Below, one piece after another: positions 30,780-43,300 of a DNA stretch of 64,000 nt. This DNA comes from Stropharia rugosoannulata (taxonomy: Eukaryota; Basidiomycota; Agaricomycetes; Agaricales; Strophariaceae). The notes under the pieces were generated by a model that ran no database searches, was not told where the DNA came from, and worked only from the letters and a program-made list of their open reading frames with translations. The stretch is taken from positions 3,100,001 through 3,164,000 of the forward strand of contig JANCIK010000008.1 in NCBI GenBank assembly GCA_028532985.1, written 5' to 3'. Each line of letters starts with the position of its first letter. Position 1 is the first letter of the stretch. The position numbers were made by a program, and so were the translations under genes.

Positions 30780-32245
30780 TTATCCAACCCCAGCGGGGGG
30801 AGAGTTAGCAAAGACAGTAGGGTTGTCTCGCAAGAATTTGAGAAGCATAGGGAGGTAAGTCGGAACACCTTCGTAGGAGTGCTTGAGCAGAGGACACTCA
30901 AACAGGTGTTGCCTGGTCTGGAGGAGGACCCCACAGTCGCAGGAGTACTTTTCGTCGATATTAAAGCGCTTAAAATAAGTGCCGATGGGTGCATGCCCTA
31001 GTAGGCACCGGGTCATGCGCAATGTGAGAGAAATTGAGTCCCCACAAGATGACAGCCAAGATCCGCCCTTGGCATATGATGGCTTGATGCGATGTTCTCC
31101 GTCGATGGAGTCGAGCTGGAGGAAGTTATGTCCTGCGTGATCTGTGTCTCGAAAGAACAGTTGACGTCAGGCCTGTAATTGTTGGTCAGCTACCGCTTTG
31201 CAGCAACTGTCCAGGGAAGAATCCTGGTACCTACCAAGTACCCGGGGTTGAGCCTTTAATAAAAGGTGAGCTTCATGATGGATGCCCCATTCAGACTTGG
31301 ATGGGACATCGATGAAAGTGATGGAATGTGAGCAGTCTTTAGAGAACCACTCTCCCAATACATGGCATACAGCCAAGGAATGACCCTTGGCCATAGTGAA
31401 TAGAGGGGTCCAAGGCTCTCTTAGCAGCAGAAAGAGAGTCCGTGAAAAGATGAATGTTAGTACAGTTGTTGCATTGCAAAGCACGGACAATAGCATAATG
31501 AATGGCTGCTAGCTCAGCATCAGGAGCGAGGACCTTACCAGCTACGTATTTGACATTGTCAATGCACATGCCATTTTGATATAGCACTGCACCCACAAGG
31601 GCTTGGTGCAACTTGCTGGCAGGAATCGAAGCATCCATGCCAATCAAGATTGCATCAAGTGTCTCCTCTGCCTTTTTGCGAATGGAGTTATAATGTTTAT
31701 GTTGCACATTTTCAATGTGGAGACAAATCCACTCGTGGTATGCAACAAGGTCGCTGTCAAAATCGGAGATGTCCTTGTGTTCAACAGGGACATATTCAGA
31801 TCTAGGACGGAAGTGAATTCAGTTAGGAAATAAATCCAAGAGCTGCTTTCCTGGCTGAGCCTCCTCTGCACATGGAGAGAAAGTCTTAGTCATGAAGGGA
31901 AGGTCGATTTGAATATCAGGGATACTGCCCCTGAGCTTCTCGCAAATGTGTGCAGGGATGTGGAATAATGCATGATAGTGAGGGTCGCTCCTTTTAGCAT
32001 ATAGATCCGATAAAAGGGATCTTGTGGGATGTGTGTCCGACAAGGTAGCCACACGGTAAACAGACTGAAGTCGGAGTTTACGGAGGTGGAGGTGAATTGG
32101 CATGAGGCCAGCAATAGCCTGAATGCCACCAGTGGGTGATGTGCGGAACACACCTGTGATCCATACAGCTGCTCTGCACTGCATGCTGGTAAGGTTCTTC
32201 AAGATGCCCTCCATGGGGGCGGACTTGTAGTACCAAAGTTTATAG
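30780..32245 (-). pseudogene. LINE-2 ORF2 C-terminus (RNase H, Cys/His tail)
   Basis: Same product as LINE-1 1376-2647, continuous with the upstream segment MEGILKNLTSMQCRAAVWITG. RNase H motifs ILIGMDAS, AELAAIHYA and LFTDSLSAA remain. Frame breaks near 31180, 31340 and 31820. It reads LQSVYRVATLSDTHP without interruption at the site where Gypsy-A entered LINE-1. Confidence 0.85.
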
Positions 32246-32998
32246 CCATAGACAGAGCAGCAGTGTCACCGCCAAAGCGCAGTGATCAGAGGTGAGTTTG
32301 AGGTCTTCGACATGCTCAAAAAGATATGTGAGTGAGTCAGAGGTGGGGATAAATACCAGGTCAATGACCGAAGGGGTGAGCCTCGCATTATGTGAGACAA
32401 AAGTAGGGCCCGGGTTGCGAAAGCAACCAAGACTGAGACTAAAAGTGGCTGCCATGTCTAGCAGCTGATCCGCAGCACTTCTGTGGTAGGGGACGTTAGG
32501 GTCCCACTCACGTGAGTGACAGTTAAAGTCGCCACCCATGTAACACAGGTCAGCAGATAGATTTAGGTTGTCTAGGAGACAGACACCAGTATGTTGTTCA
32601 TTGTTGTACATGTTGAGTAGATTAAACGATGTGCCCTGATGGAACAGGGAGATCAAGAGGAGGTCGCGATGATTGATCAGGTCAGATCTCATCGTGGGAC
32701 GTAGTGTGGACAATCGACTTGCGATATAGGCCATGACCTGAGGGGGGCTGTCACTGTTAGGAGGGTATACCATAGGCATCCAATCAGGATTGCAAGGGGC
32801 TGTTACGGGTTGGGTGCCCGTAACGTCATCACTGTCAGGGTTAGACGTAGATGGAGCGGATCTTACAGTCTGCCAAGCAGGTTCTTGTATAAATATTAAA
32901 TCATACTTGTTATGGCATAGATTTAGAAGTATGTCAATAAGCAAATAGCTCTTCGCTACATTGAAAGATAACACTCTAAGACTCTCCGGCCCTCTCAT
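32246..32998 (-). pseudogene. LINE-2 endonuclease fragment
   Basis: Open from the ATG at 32998 (MRGPESLRVLSFNVAKSYL) through QEPAW, GGDFNCHSREWD and SDHCALAVTL, then fused by deletion to the RNase H side. It lacks the TGA present in LINE-1, which confirms that the LINE-1 stop is secondary. Confidence 0.85.
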
Positions 32999-35616
32999 TG
33001 AGCTGGACAGGGGGAGTTAGAATTAGAATGGTTACACTGGCTCACATTGGGGGTGCGTACCTGGGAATATTTAGCTGTGATCCATTCCTGGTCATAGCAG
33101 TGATGCCAGAAGGGACAGTGGCTTCTGTCAGTGGCACTGTGGTCCCCTTTACAATCAGGGCACCGTGACAGGGCTGCTTTTTGGCTACAGATGTAAACAG
33201 TCAGAAGTTCCGTTAGTGGATTAGCTGCATGCAGGAAACACAGAGGGACTAGAGTCGAGCCTGGCTTGTAGTCCATAGCTATCAGCACACATCATGACTA
33301 TAAGCACCTGCGTGCACTGTATCACGAGAGGGGTTGGTCAGCAAGCTAAACAGTCTAAAGTGTATAGTTTGGCCATCCGTGCAAGCGATCCAGGAGGCGT
33401 AGAACGGTTAAGCACCTGTGAAGTGTGGTGTGAGTACAGCTGAGCGAATACCAAGGGCGGTGTGAAGGGCTGTGCATGCATCTCATGTGCACACATTGCA
33501 AAGGCAGAATTTGCCTAAGTCCACACATCATGTGACTGTGGTGGCACGCATCAAAAAGACACACAAAAGCCCGAGGGAGCAAACGACATGCATGCAGCGA
33601 ATGCCAAGGGACTAGGACATTAGAAGGGGAGCCCAGATGCAATGTGCAGACCTTTGGCCGTGCATTGCTAGTATTTACTTTACCTGATTATTAGTACACA
33701 TGCACAAATTGCATATAAACCTGTATTCTTGTCTATAGTAATTTAAGCAATTGTCTACCCACTAGATCTGTGTGCTGGGTTCTGTCCCAGGCCGTCAGCA
33801 GGCTGTGTTTAGCTTTTGTTAGGGTTTTAACTGTGAAGTATTTGTGAATCATAGGAGTTTTGGATAGCTTCTGGCCACCAGGTCATTTGGAGAGCTCAGT
33901 GAGGAGTCAGTACAACCGTGTACGGAAACTCGCACTGTAGTGTTTAGACTGTGAGACTGCACTGCTGGGTGAAAGACTTTGGAGAGTCCATGCATTGCAC
34001 AAGGTCACCGGACCCGGAAGTGCGTGCAGCAAAGCCATTCACTAAAAACAACTTATTTCATTTATCATTTTGCCTAGCACATGCCACTAGCAACCAGACT
34101 CTATCCGAGATTTACTAGAATTAAACCCCTCCTTACAAACGAACTTGCAAGCACTACTTGCTATTACAAAGACTAGAGGACACGAGGTGCGTGCATTGCA
34201 CGCCCAGAACGGGAACCAGAGCAGGGCATAGATTATACTAGCTGTTTAGTTGAGGGTGTTCGCTCGATCTAAGGGATAGGATCTCGCTCTGCTGGGTGTG
34301 TGTGTGTGTGTGTGTTGTGTTTCGCAATTTTGAGTCTAGCCACGTAGTAGACCTCTCACCGGGGTGCGTGAGGGCAGTCCTCGCCCCTGGGTGTGGGTGC
34401 AACAGGTGGATTTGCCTTGGGGTTCCCTTTACAGGGGCTACACAGCTGACAATGGGAGGCCACATCATGCAGCCCGCTGCAATGAGGGCAGCGCACATGG
34501 AATGCGTGACATGCCAATGTAGGGTGGCCCCACCTGTAGCAACAAGTGCAGAGTGAGACCCTGACACAGGCCCTGGCTGCCATGATACAGCAGGCACGGC
34601 CTTTAATCATAATAGTATGCCTGATAAGGTGCCTGGCACAGGTTCCCTGTTGGGAATCCCAGACTTCAAAGTACGCAGTTGAGTTGGAACTAGCCTTGGA
34701 GACTCTATCAAGCCGGACCGAGGACCGGAGCTTGAAGTCAGGAGCAAGGGGAGATGCCTTCATGGCATTCTCAACCTCCCTGGGGACGACCTTCACCATA
34801 GTGAATGGTGAAGCAAAGGTAGGGATGTCAATGATCTTAAGGTAAGACCACGACTGGGGAAGGTCAACCACATATTTCATCCCGGCCCAAGGGGACGAGC
34901 AGAACATGGGTTCAAAACTCCAATAGAGGGCGTCCAACGTGCGAGCGTTGGGTACCTCATTTGTAGCAAGGGACCAGCCTTCGTAAGCAACAGAGGCAGA
35001 AAGGACCCGAAACTTGGACTTCTCAGCAATGAAGACTGTGTTGGCCTTGGCAACGAGTTTGTCAAGACTAAGATTATGTGCTTGCGGACCCTTGGAAGGT
35101 TCTGTGAACATGAGAAAAGCCTGCTTCTGGGTGGGACCAGCAGCAGTAAAAGAAGGGATCCCTCGCTTGTGCTTGCGTTGGGTGCCAGAGGCTTGCTGCT
35201 GAATCTCAATGATCTGGCAAGCAGGAATGTTGGGGAGGGCCTGGGCAAGTTGAACCAGCCCAGCTGCGCCCTTGCCAACATTAGCGGGGAGGGGGCGTGA
35301 CTTGCCAGCTGCAGAGTAAGATTTGCAGGGCTTTGTCGTGAAGTTGATGGCTGGCGGCTTAGGGGGCTGCTAGTAGGGGAGGACCGGCTGGGATGAGGAG
35401 CAGTCGTTGCCACGAGCCGTTCAGGTGTTGTCATCTTCATCTGACAAGTCTGAGGCGTCCTTCAGGGTGTCCTCAGGGCGATTAGATGTCAATCTGGAGC
35501 TGGATCAAGGATTGGAGGGGTTGGGAAGGGAGCTCGAACGGGAGGTAGGAGACGCTGCAGCCGAGGACCCCCTAGAAGATCCATGGCTGCAGCCAGCTCC
35601 TCCTTTGGGAGGCATA
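32995..35616 (-). pseudogene. LINE-2 ORF1 remnant, split by solo LTR
   Basis: The start region near 35616 (MPPKGGAGCS-like) and central domain (34356-35111) align with LINE-1 ORF1. The C-terminal knuckle CKGDHSATDRSHCPFW lies at 33000-33160, beyond the inserted LTR. Part of the Pro-rich middle is deleted and several frames are broken. Confidence 0.8.
33166..34358 (+). repeat. Solo LTR of the Gypsy-A family
   Basis: Matches the Gypsy-A LTR along its length (TGACAGGGCTGC...CTCTCA, with the (GT)n run near 34297-34315) but lacks any internal element. ACCG precedes it and ACCGG spans its right edge, compatible with a 4-bp duplication sharing the final A. Most GCGCGCATCGC blocks have become GCATGCAT or GCACACATTGC, that is, CpG to TpG/CpA changes. 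Confidence 0.9.
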
Positions 35617-36216
35617 CGACTAAGGTGAGTAGGAACTCAAATGTGTACTGCGATCGGAGATTGGGTCTGGTGGTGAAGAGTGTTGGTCGATGTAGAGAGT
35701 GGTGAGCTAGACTGCACAGCCACCAGATGGAAGTACCGGAAAGAGAAGCACATCATGGTCTGCATCTATGAAGGCCTGGCTTTGTTCTCATGGTGTTTGG
35801 CACATCGTTTCTGGTGAATCTACTAAACCCAGACTGTCCTCACCGCCTACTGCAGCTGAGGAGACTGCACTTGAAGCATGGTTAACAAAATGAGACAAGG
35901 CAGCTGGTATCATCTTCCTGGCAGTGGAGAATGACCAAATGATACATCTTAACAATGATTCTGACGATCCAGTCAAGATGTGGTCTGCACTCGCATCCGT
36001 GCACCTCCAGAAGTGTCCTGGTACATGCTTCAATGCCTACGATGACCTGTTCTCTATCAGGAAGCAGGAAGACGAGACCTTGCAATCTTTGATGAACAGA
36101 GTGGACACTGCCATTCGCAAAATCCAGGATTTGCAACCTGAGAAGTACAACCTCACCAACTTGGATGAAGAACTCACCTGCATGACACTTATCCGTGCAC
36201 TACCAGATGAGTACTC

Positions 36217-39200
36217 TACATAATGTATTTAAGCAATAATAATTTGTAGAGTCTATAATCTTTACTACCCTCATACATAATTAATAACAGTAATACAAGG
36301 GCAGCAGAATTATGGGTCAAGAATGTACAGTACAAGTATTGTAAATGTAATATGTTGAACTGGCAGTCAATCGTGATTTGATAGCAGGTGTTGACTACGT
36401 GAATTTACAAAATTGGCATGTCCCATTCATCAAGTACCCCGTCCCCTTCCTTTACATTGGGAAGCCTTGCTGCTTCCATAATATCCTTGCTTTTTACCAG
36501 GTTAAGACGGCTCCACGCACCCAAGCACATAAGAGCTCTAGTAGACTCAACAGATAGACGGTTCTGAACGTGGGAGAGAACCAGCCGGCCCTTACTAAAG
36601 ACACGTTCAACATCGACAGATGTTGCTAAAGTATGCCGGAATTAAATGAGCAAGAATTCCACACAGCTTACTTGTCACATACCAGGTATAGTTAAATAAT
36701 TCATGGCCATTTGTGACAGCCGAGGATAAATTGCACACCTTTCTGCCTACCAAAGAAGTGGATTAGGTGTGGCTTCAGTTGGAGCCCGAAGGTAACATGT
36801 AAGCTCATCCAAAGTAGTTGGTACGGTACTGGCCTCAGTTGATACAGCCGGTAATTCATCAAATATGTTACGTGGTCCGGACTTTTGATTTACAGAGACT
36901 GAAGCGGTCTGTAAACGAGTCAAGTATCTAGTAACAAGTATATAGACTTGGTCATACCTTTTGCGAGAGATCGGAAGTTGTTTCAATAACATCAAGCTCA
37001 GTGTAAGCACGATCAAATTCATCACAGATGATTTGCTCGGCTGTCGAAATCCAGGCGGGCTCCCATCCAGCCAGCTTGAAATATGTCGTCTTGTGTGCTG
37101 GATGAAGAACTAGCAATAGAATAAGTTCAAATTTAGTCACAAATTTACAAGCTAGTCACGTACTCATGGCTATGCAATAAACTTCGCTTGTGTCCATTAA
37201 ATCATAGTACTTGTTTAATAAGTTCTTTCCCAGAGCCGCTGCTGCACAGATAGATGGCAGAAACTTATCTCCAGCTGCCGCAGTAGCTAGAGTTTTGTCT
37301 ATTTTGTCCATAGCTGGGATTACCTTTGGAAGATTGGGTGTAGCATGAGAGAAGAAAAGAGTTGCATCTTTAAACACCTATAAAAATTAATAAATATAAG
37401 TGTTGCAGTAAACTGAGAGATAACATACTAATAGCAAGTCCCGGAGCTCTTTGATAATTTCCCAGTCACTGTCTGATAGCTCATATGCACAGAGCTTCAT
37501 ATCACAGTCTGCAGTAAGTGTATTAATTGCAGCATGGTAATCATATGCAAACTCAAGCATGTAATATGTCGTGTTCCATCTTGTTGTTACGTTGCAGGGT
37601 ATCATTCGTTCATCCAGATCAAGGGACTCAAGTAATGCCTTCCATTTAGGTAGAATAATAGTGGTTGAGTTCTTGACAGTGTATGCAAGCTTGTGAAGCT
37701 GGCAGGATTGATTAGATAAGACAAGTCATGTGCAAGTTAAACATTTGATGCCAGCTCACCTTTACGAGAACAACTCTTACTGGTCTTGCATTCTCCTCGA
37801 GCTCTTTGATTTCACTTTCACTCATTCCAGCATATACATTCAGCATTCTGTCTTCATTATCAATCTCGCCACCCTCATCATCCATCTCAGCCTCTTTATG
37901 CTCAATGTCTCCTGCCAGATCATTCAATGCACGGGTTGCCTCGTCATCTGTCCACTTTGCCTTCGGAAGGTCAAACTGCTTGAGGATACAGCATGCCACG
38001 AGGTTTAGAATGTGTGCAAAGCATCGAGTACGGTTAGTTGTACCTGGAAACACTGACTAGTTTTGCAAGCTCATTAATCATAGTGTCATTGCACGATGCA
38101 TTGTTGCAGGTGATGCTAAGAATCTTGGGGCAAAATTGGTATGTGTTTCCATATATGCATTACCGGAAAGCTTACCTTCCCCTCCACTCCATAATCTTCA
38201 AGAATCGAAGCAAATGCTGTGGCCAAGTTCAGGCCTGAATGTGAATGCAGAACTTCGACTATGTCAAGCAGCAATGAGATGGGTATGCCTTCTTGTTCAA
38301 AGTGTACAGTGACAGCAATGTAGGCTTTGTTGTTGGGTGATGTCCAGGCATCTGTTCCGAAGCTAAGTAGGCCTTGGTGATTCTGTAAAAAGTGAGTGTT
38401 ATGTGATTGCATATTGATGGCATAAACTAATACCTTCAACAGCTTGCTAACCCGATCTTTAGTCTTTACAAAGATGTGCTTAACATCTCTTGCAACCGTG
38501 TGCCGTCCATGTAAGTAGTATTCCGGTTGTCCAGTCTTCATTAACACTTTAAATCCCTCATCCTTGACAATGGAAAAAGGGCACATGCTCTTTGCTACCC
38601 ATTTCACAATTTCGGCGCTATTGAATGGTGTTAGAATGCGGAGAAGAATAGAGTTATTGGGCATACTGTGTTTCACTACATGTATGCTGGCAGTGTGAGT
38701 AGGATATCTTTCCTTTTCCTGTGCACTGAAAAACAGCTGTAAGGCTACCATTCTTTAGCTGCATGCTCTTCAGTCCCTCCCGTGCAAGATTGACATTCCC
38801 ACACTCATCAGCACTCTTCACAATCTTGTCACCCTAGCAATTGCACGCATGTTGTCTAAGATTTGATATTGATTGCTTATCACCTGTATCTAGAAAGTGT
38901 TTAACATCCCTGCTGCCTTTATGCTTACAGTGAATGGCAGAACAATGGAACACATAGGCTATGCGCCCCTTCACATTCTCGATCTCGATCTCAGGATGGA
39001 AAAAGGCATATATGGGTGAGCACCATTGTTTTTGTGCTGCTTCTATATTAAATATGATTAAAGAAGGTGACGTGTTAATGAAGTTGAAATTACCAAGGTC
39101 TTTTCGATCTTTTGATGTAATAGTAGTCATGGTATGTTCTTTTGGCTGACCTTGACTATTGCTCTCTCATTAGAATCCACACTAACACAGCGCACTGCAG

Positions 39201-39743
39201 GTGGACTCTTGGGGTCTTGCTCAAGCACTACAACATCACTGTCATCATCGTTCATGGGCTCAAGAATGTTATGAGCATCCTGCAGCTGCAATGAAGTGTA
39301 AGTACTCTCTTGTCCATCATCATCATCAACCTTGACTGAAGCATGTTGGGATAGAGGCCTGGGAATGGGCTTGCGCTTCTTAAGCACATCCCTGTCAATG
39401 TTATCCAGTGATATGAGTTTTTCAGATGGTTTTCACTTGTGTGGTTCGTGCTCGGCCATGGTGGTAGCAAGGGGAATCAAGTAAAAATGTAGAGATTAGA
39501 TAATAATGGAAAATGCTTATCTGGCTTTATTTGTATATGTGTGTATGTGTGAGAACTAGATGTTATTGATAAGTTTTAAGTATAATTACATATTGTTTTT
39601 CTTTTATTATACACTTAGTGTAACCCTTCAACCTGCTTTACGGGTATGGGTTAATTGAGGGTCAGGATTGTATAACCCTGACCCTGACCTGTAGATACCC
39701 TACCCATAAACCCCACAGGTTACATAACCCGTGCTCATCACTA
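36217..39743 (-). mobile_element. hAT DNA transposon
   Basis: Holds a spliced hAT transposase gene. The right end (minus strand TAGTGATGAGCACGGG at 39743) looks like a hAT terminus. I could not identify a matching left terminus or an 8-bp target duplication. The left flank is copia gag and the right flank copia integrase, so the element does not sit in one continuous target. Confidence 0.7.
36430..39460 (-). CDS. hAT transposase, multi-exon
   Basis: Minus-strand pieces in order: an acidic N-terminus (MLKKRKPIPRPLSQ), a BED-like zinc region (YVFHCSAIHCKHKG...LRQHACNC, about 38834-39000), FNSAEIVKWVAKSMCPFSIV, the first catalytic region LLSFGTDAWTSPNNKAY, ITCNNASCNDTMINELAKLV (second catalytic region; families usually have CDNAS, so the Asp may be lost as Asn), TRCFAHILNLV, CNVTTRWNTTYYMLEFA, and a C-terminal dimerisation region encoded at 36440-36640. 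The intervals are short and intron-like. Activity is doubtful because of the D to N change. Confidence 0.75.
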
Positions 39744-39894
39744 ATGTTACTGCAATGCTTGTAGAGGCAAAGCTCCCACTCTCGTTCTGGCAACTTGCTG
39801 TCATGGCTTACATTCATGTGTGGAATAGGCTCCCTACATTGTCTCTGACTGACTCTGTGCCCTACACTGAGTGGTATGGCAAGAAACCCAATAT

Positions 39895-40222
39895 TGTAAG
39901 GGCAACTCTGCGCACTGTTGTACTCAGACGAGATCTAGCAGAGGGAATCCGAAGACAAAAGCTTAAGGAAACCCACTGCAAGGTGTGCAGTACATAAAAT
40001 CTGTGATGATTTGCAGTGTGGGAATCAGCTGTATAGTTGATCAGCCACACGCGCGCCACATCAACAAGTCACATGGCCGTAGAGTGCGCACGCCCGTGCT
40101 CAAGCACACAGACTCTCTGAAGAGCGTGGTGTGCTGTGCACAGGCTGTGCGCAGTCATAGAAAATAAAATAAAATAGAATAAAATAAATGAAATAAAGGG
40201 TGATGCACAGTGTCCCCTTACA
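39895..40222 (-). repeat. Gypsy-B 3' LTR
   Basis: Element orientation is reverse, so the left LTR is the 3' one. It contains the tract taaaataaaatagaataaaataaatgaa-type A/T repeats near 40165-40195. Near-identical to 45490-45876 apart from the 59-bp absence. Confidence 0.93.
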
Positions 40223-40326
40223 TCACCCCCCCTTTAAGACACGGCGTCCCGACGTGGCAAGGTAACCCACTCTCCACCATCCACCCTCCTGTACCTCCCT
40301 GGTTTGATTGCCAAAGATCCAATAAC

Positions 40327-43300
40327 TCATGGCATGTCAGGATGTATCTGGTAGAACTTGGCCACCAATTTGGGTGCAAATACGTCCTCTGCATTCTCCC
40401 AGGAGTTCTCTTCATACCCATACCCCTGCCATTTGACCAGGAACTAGAGCCTGTTCCGGTGGAGTCGACTATTGATGATGGCCTCAACTTCGTACTCCAG
40501 TTCATTATCCACCAACTTGGGTTCCGGAGGAGGGGCTGCAACACCGCCAGGGATGGGGTCAGGGAGACATGGCGTGAGCTTGACAACCGGGAAGACAGGG
40601 TGGAGGTGCTTGAGTGACACCGGCAGTTTGAGACAGTAGACATGAGATCCAACAGCCGCCTCAATGATATATGGACCCAGGAGGCGATGCAACAGCTTCT
40701 TTGAGGGGCAGGCTGTGCAGATATCTGATGCATCAAGGTAGACCTTGTCACCTGGCTTGTAGACTGGCAGAGGGTCATGTCACCAGTTGTAGAAGCGAGC
40801 CATGTCGTCCTTGGCCTTAGCCAGTGCTAACTTGGCCTCCTCCTCCAAGGTGCTGGCCATTCGCTCCTTGAACTCGTTCACAGTCTCCAGAGATGATGGG
40901 GCCTGGTGGGGTTTGAAGCCCATCCGAGGGTGGCATCCGGTATCAAGCATGAAAGGTGTATGCTGGGTGGAGGCATGGACATGGTTGTTGTATTGGAACT
41001 CAGCCAGCAGCAAGAGGTCCTCCCAGTCATCCTGGTGCTTGTTCACAAAGACCTGCAGGTACTGCTCCAGCTCCGTGTTGACGTGCTCGGTCTGACCATC
41101 TGTCTGGGGGTGGTAGGCTGTGGACATTGCGAGACGGATTCCCAACAGTTGGTAGAGCTCCCTGGTGAACTCTGCAATGAACCGAGGACCACGGTCCAAG
41201 AGAACTATGTTAGGAAGACCATGATGGCGCCAGACATAACAGAGGTAGAGCTGTGCAGCACCAAGTGCGCTAACCATGGTGGTGGTGGGGATGAAGTGAG
41301 CTCGCTTGGAGGCTGAATCCACCATGTTTATCACAGTGTCATGCCCATTGGAGAGGGGAAGCTCCACAATGAAGTCCACACTGATAACTGACCAGTGCCG
41401 CTCAGGAACTGGGAGCAGGTGAAGCTCGCCAACTAGGCAGTGCTGCTGGATCTTGGTGCAGAGGCAGAGGTCACAGGTTTTGCAATACTGGCCGATGTAC
41501 CGAGACATCTGGGCCCACCAGTAGTTGCATGACACAAGCTCTAGTGTCTTCCAGCGTCCAGCATGACCGCCCACCTTGGAATCATGGTGTAAGGCAACAA
41601 TGCAGCAGCGTAGGTTGGGGTTGTTGGGCACATAGATCTTGTCCCTGAAGCTGAGGAGGCCATCTTGCATCCTCCACTCCAAGGATCGCACAGAGCAGGC
41701 TCCACTGCTCAGTAAGCCCTTTGCAGCCTTCGCCACTATCTCCTCCTGCTTCCCATCACGGTTCCCTTTCCGGATCTCCCTGAGCAGATCCCTCTCTTTG
41801 CCAACCAGCTCCACAGTCTCAAGCGCTCGGATTGCGAAGAAGGCAGGCCTGAGGAGTGTCATCTCAGTGTTGTCCCCAGCACCATCTCCATGGTCTGCAC
41901 ATTGTGAGAGGGCATCTGGCTTCCCCATGGACCGACCAGGGCGGTGTTGAAGCATGAAGTCGAAGTGGGAGAGATAGAGGGACCAGTGTGCCTGTCTGCA
42001 GTTGAGCTTCTTGGCCGTCATGAAGTACTCCAGGTTCTTGTGATCTGTCCAGATCTCCACTGGGTGAGCTGCACCCTCCAAGAAGTGTCTCCACTCCTCC
42101 AAGGCTTGGATAACTGCCAGCATCTCCTTGTCATGGATCTCGTAGTTGCGCTGCACGGGACTGAGGCTCTTGGAGTAGTAAGCAACTGGATGCCACTTCC
42201 CATCTTCACGGGACTGCTGGGAGAGCACAGCACCTGTAGCAAAGTCTGAGGAGTCTGCCTCGACACGGTAGGGCAGGTCATCACGAGGGAAAGCCAGAAT
42301 GGGAGCCGAGGTCACCGCAGCGCACAGCATGTCAAAGGCGGCCTGAGCATCAGAGGACCAGGACCATGCAGTGTCCTTGCGTGTCAGGTCAAACAGCAGG
42401 CGCGCATGGTGAGAGAAGTCCTCAATGAAGCGATGGTAAAAGTTGACAAAGCCCAAGAAGCTCTGTACCTCCTTGCATGACTTGGGTACCGGCCACTCCA
42501 CCACACCTGCAATCTTGACAGGATCCATCTCCACCTGGCCCTCTGAAATACTGAGCCCCAGGTACTCAATATGGCGCTTCTTGAACTCGCACTTCTCTGG
42601 CTTGAGGTACAGCCAGTGAAGCCAGAGACACTCCATGACTAGGTGTGTCACCCGACAATGTTCCTCAAGGGTCTTGGTGTAGATGAGGATGTCATCAAGG
42701 TAGACACAGACCACACCTTCAAGGATGAGATCACTGAAGATCTTGTTCATCATTGTCTGGAAAGTGGCAGGCGAGTTGGTGAGACCAAAGAACATAACTG
42801 TAGGCTCAAACAGACCGCGGTTTGTCCGGAATGCAGCCTTCCACTCACCCCCCTCCTTGATGTGCACATTATTGTATCCCCACTGCACGTCAAGTTTGGT
42901 GAAGTAACTAGCACCACGGAGTTGCTGGATAAGGTCAGAGACAAGAGGGAGTGGATAGCAGTTCTTGATGGTCACAGCATTCAGCACATGGTAGTCCTGG
43001 ATGAGGCACAGTGAACTGTCCTTCTTCTTGATGAAGAAAACAGGGGACACCATCAGAGACTTAGAGGGACAAATGCAGCCAGTGGCAAGGTTCTCCTGTA
43101 AGAACATGTCGAGCTCCTTCTGCTCAGGAAGCGTCATAGGGTACACCTTGCAGTTGCTGGGGGTTGCTCCAAGTTCAAGTTCAATTGTGTGATCCCAGGG
43201 CCGACATTCTGGCAAGACATTGAAGGCCTCCTTGGAAAAGACATCCTCAAAGTCATGCAAATGGTTGGGAACATCATCACAGAAGTCCTTCTGTCCAGAG

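Larger units (their letters stand above)
30334..35750 (-). mobile_element. LINE-2, older copy of the LINE-1 family with solo LTR inside
   Basis: Flanked by a perfect 17-bp target-site duplication CATCATGGTCTGCATCT (30317-30333 and 35751-35767) within copia B gag, with poly(A) at 30337-30352. Without the solo LTR (33166-34358) it is about 4.2 kb. Relative to LINE-1 it lacks the RT core (join at about 32250, about 2 kb missing) and part of ORF1 (near 35365-35400). CpG sites are widely replaced by TpG or CpA. Confidence 0.93.
29801..36213 (+). mobile_element. copia B leader and gag, split by LINE-2
   Basis: Leader-like DNA at 29801-30265 (shares agtgctcaactcctcga with other copia leaders in the window), gag start at 30266 (MSSSSTPQFPKLNSINYPSW), then LINE-2. 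Gag resumes at 35768 (MKAWLCSHGVWHIVSGEST) and runs to about 36213 (LIRALPDEYST), where hAT-associated DNA takes over. A TGA at 35890-35892 breaks the frame (WLTK*DKAAG). Gag here keeps the 113 bp deleted in copia A. Confidence 0.8.

Noticed and set aside
40021..40160. Small ORF in the Gypsy-B LTR, repeated at 45639
   Set aside because: LTR-internal, explained by LTR duplication.
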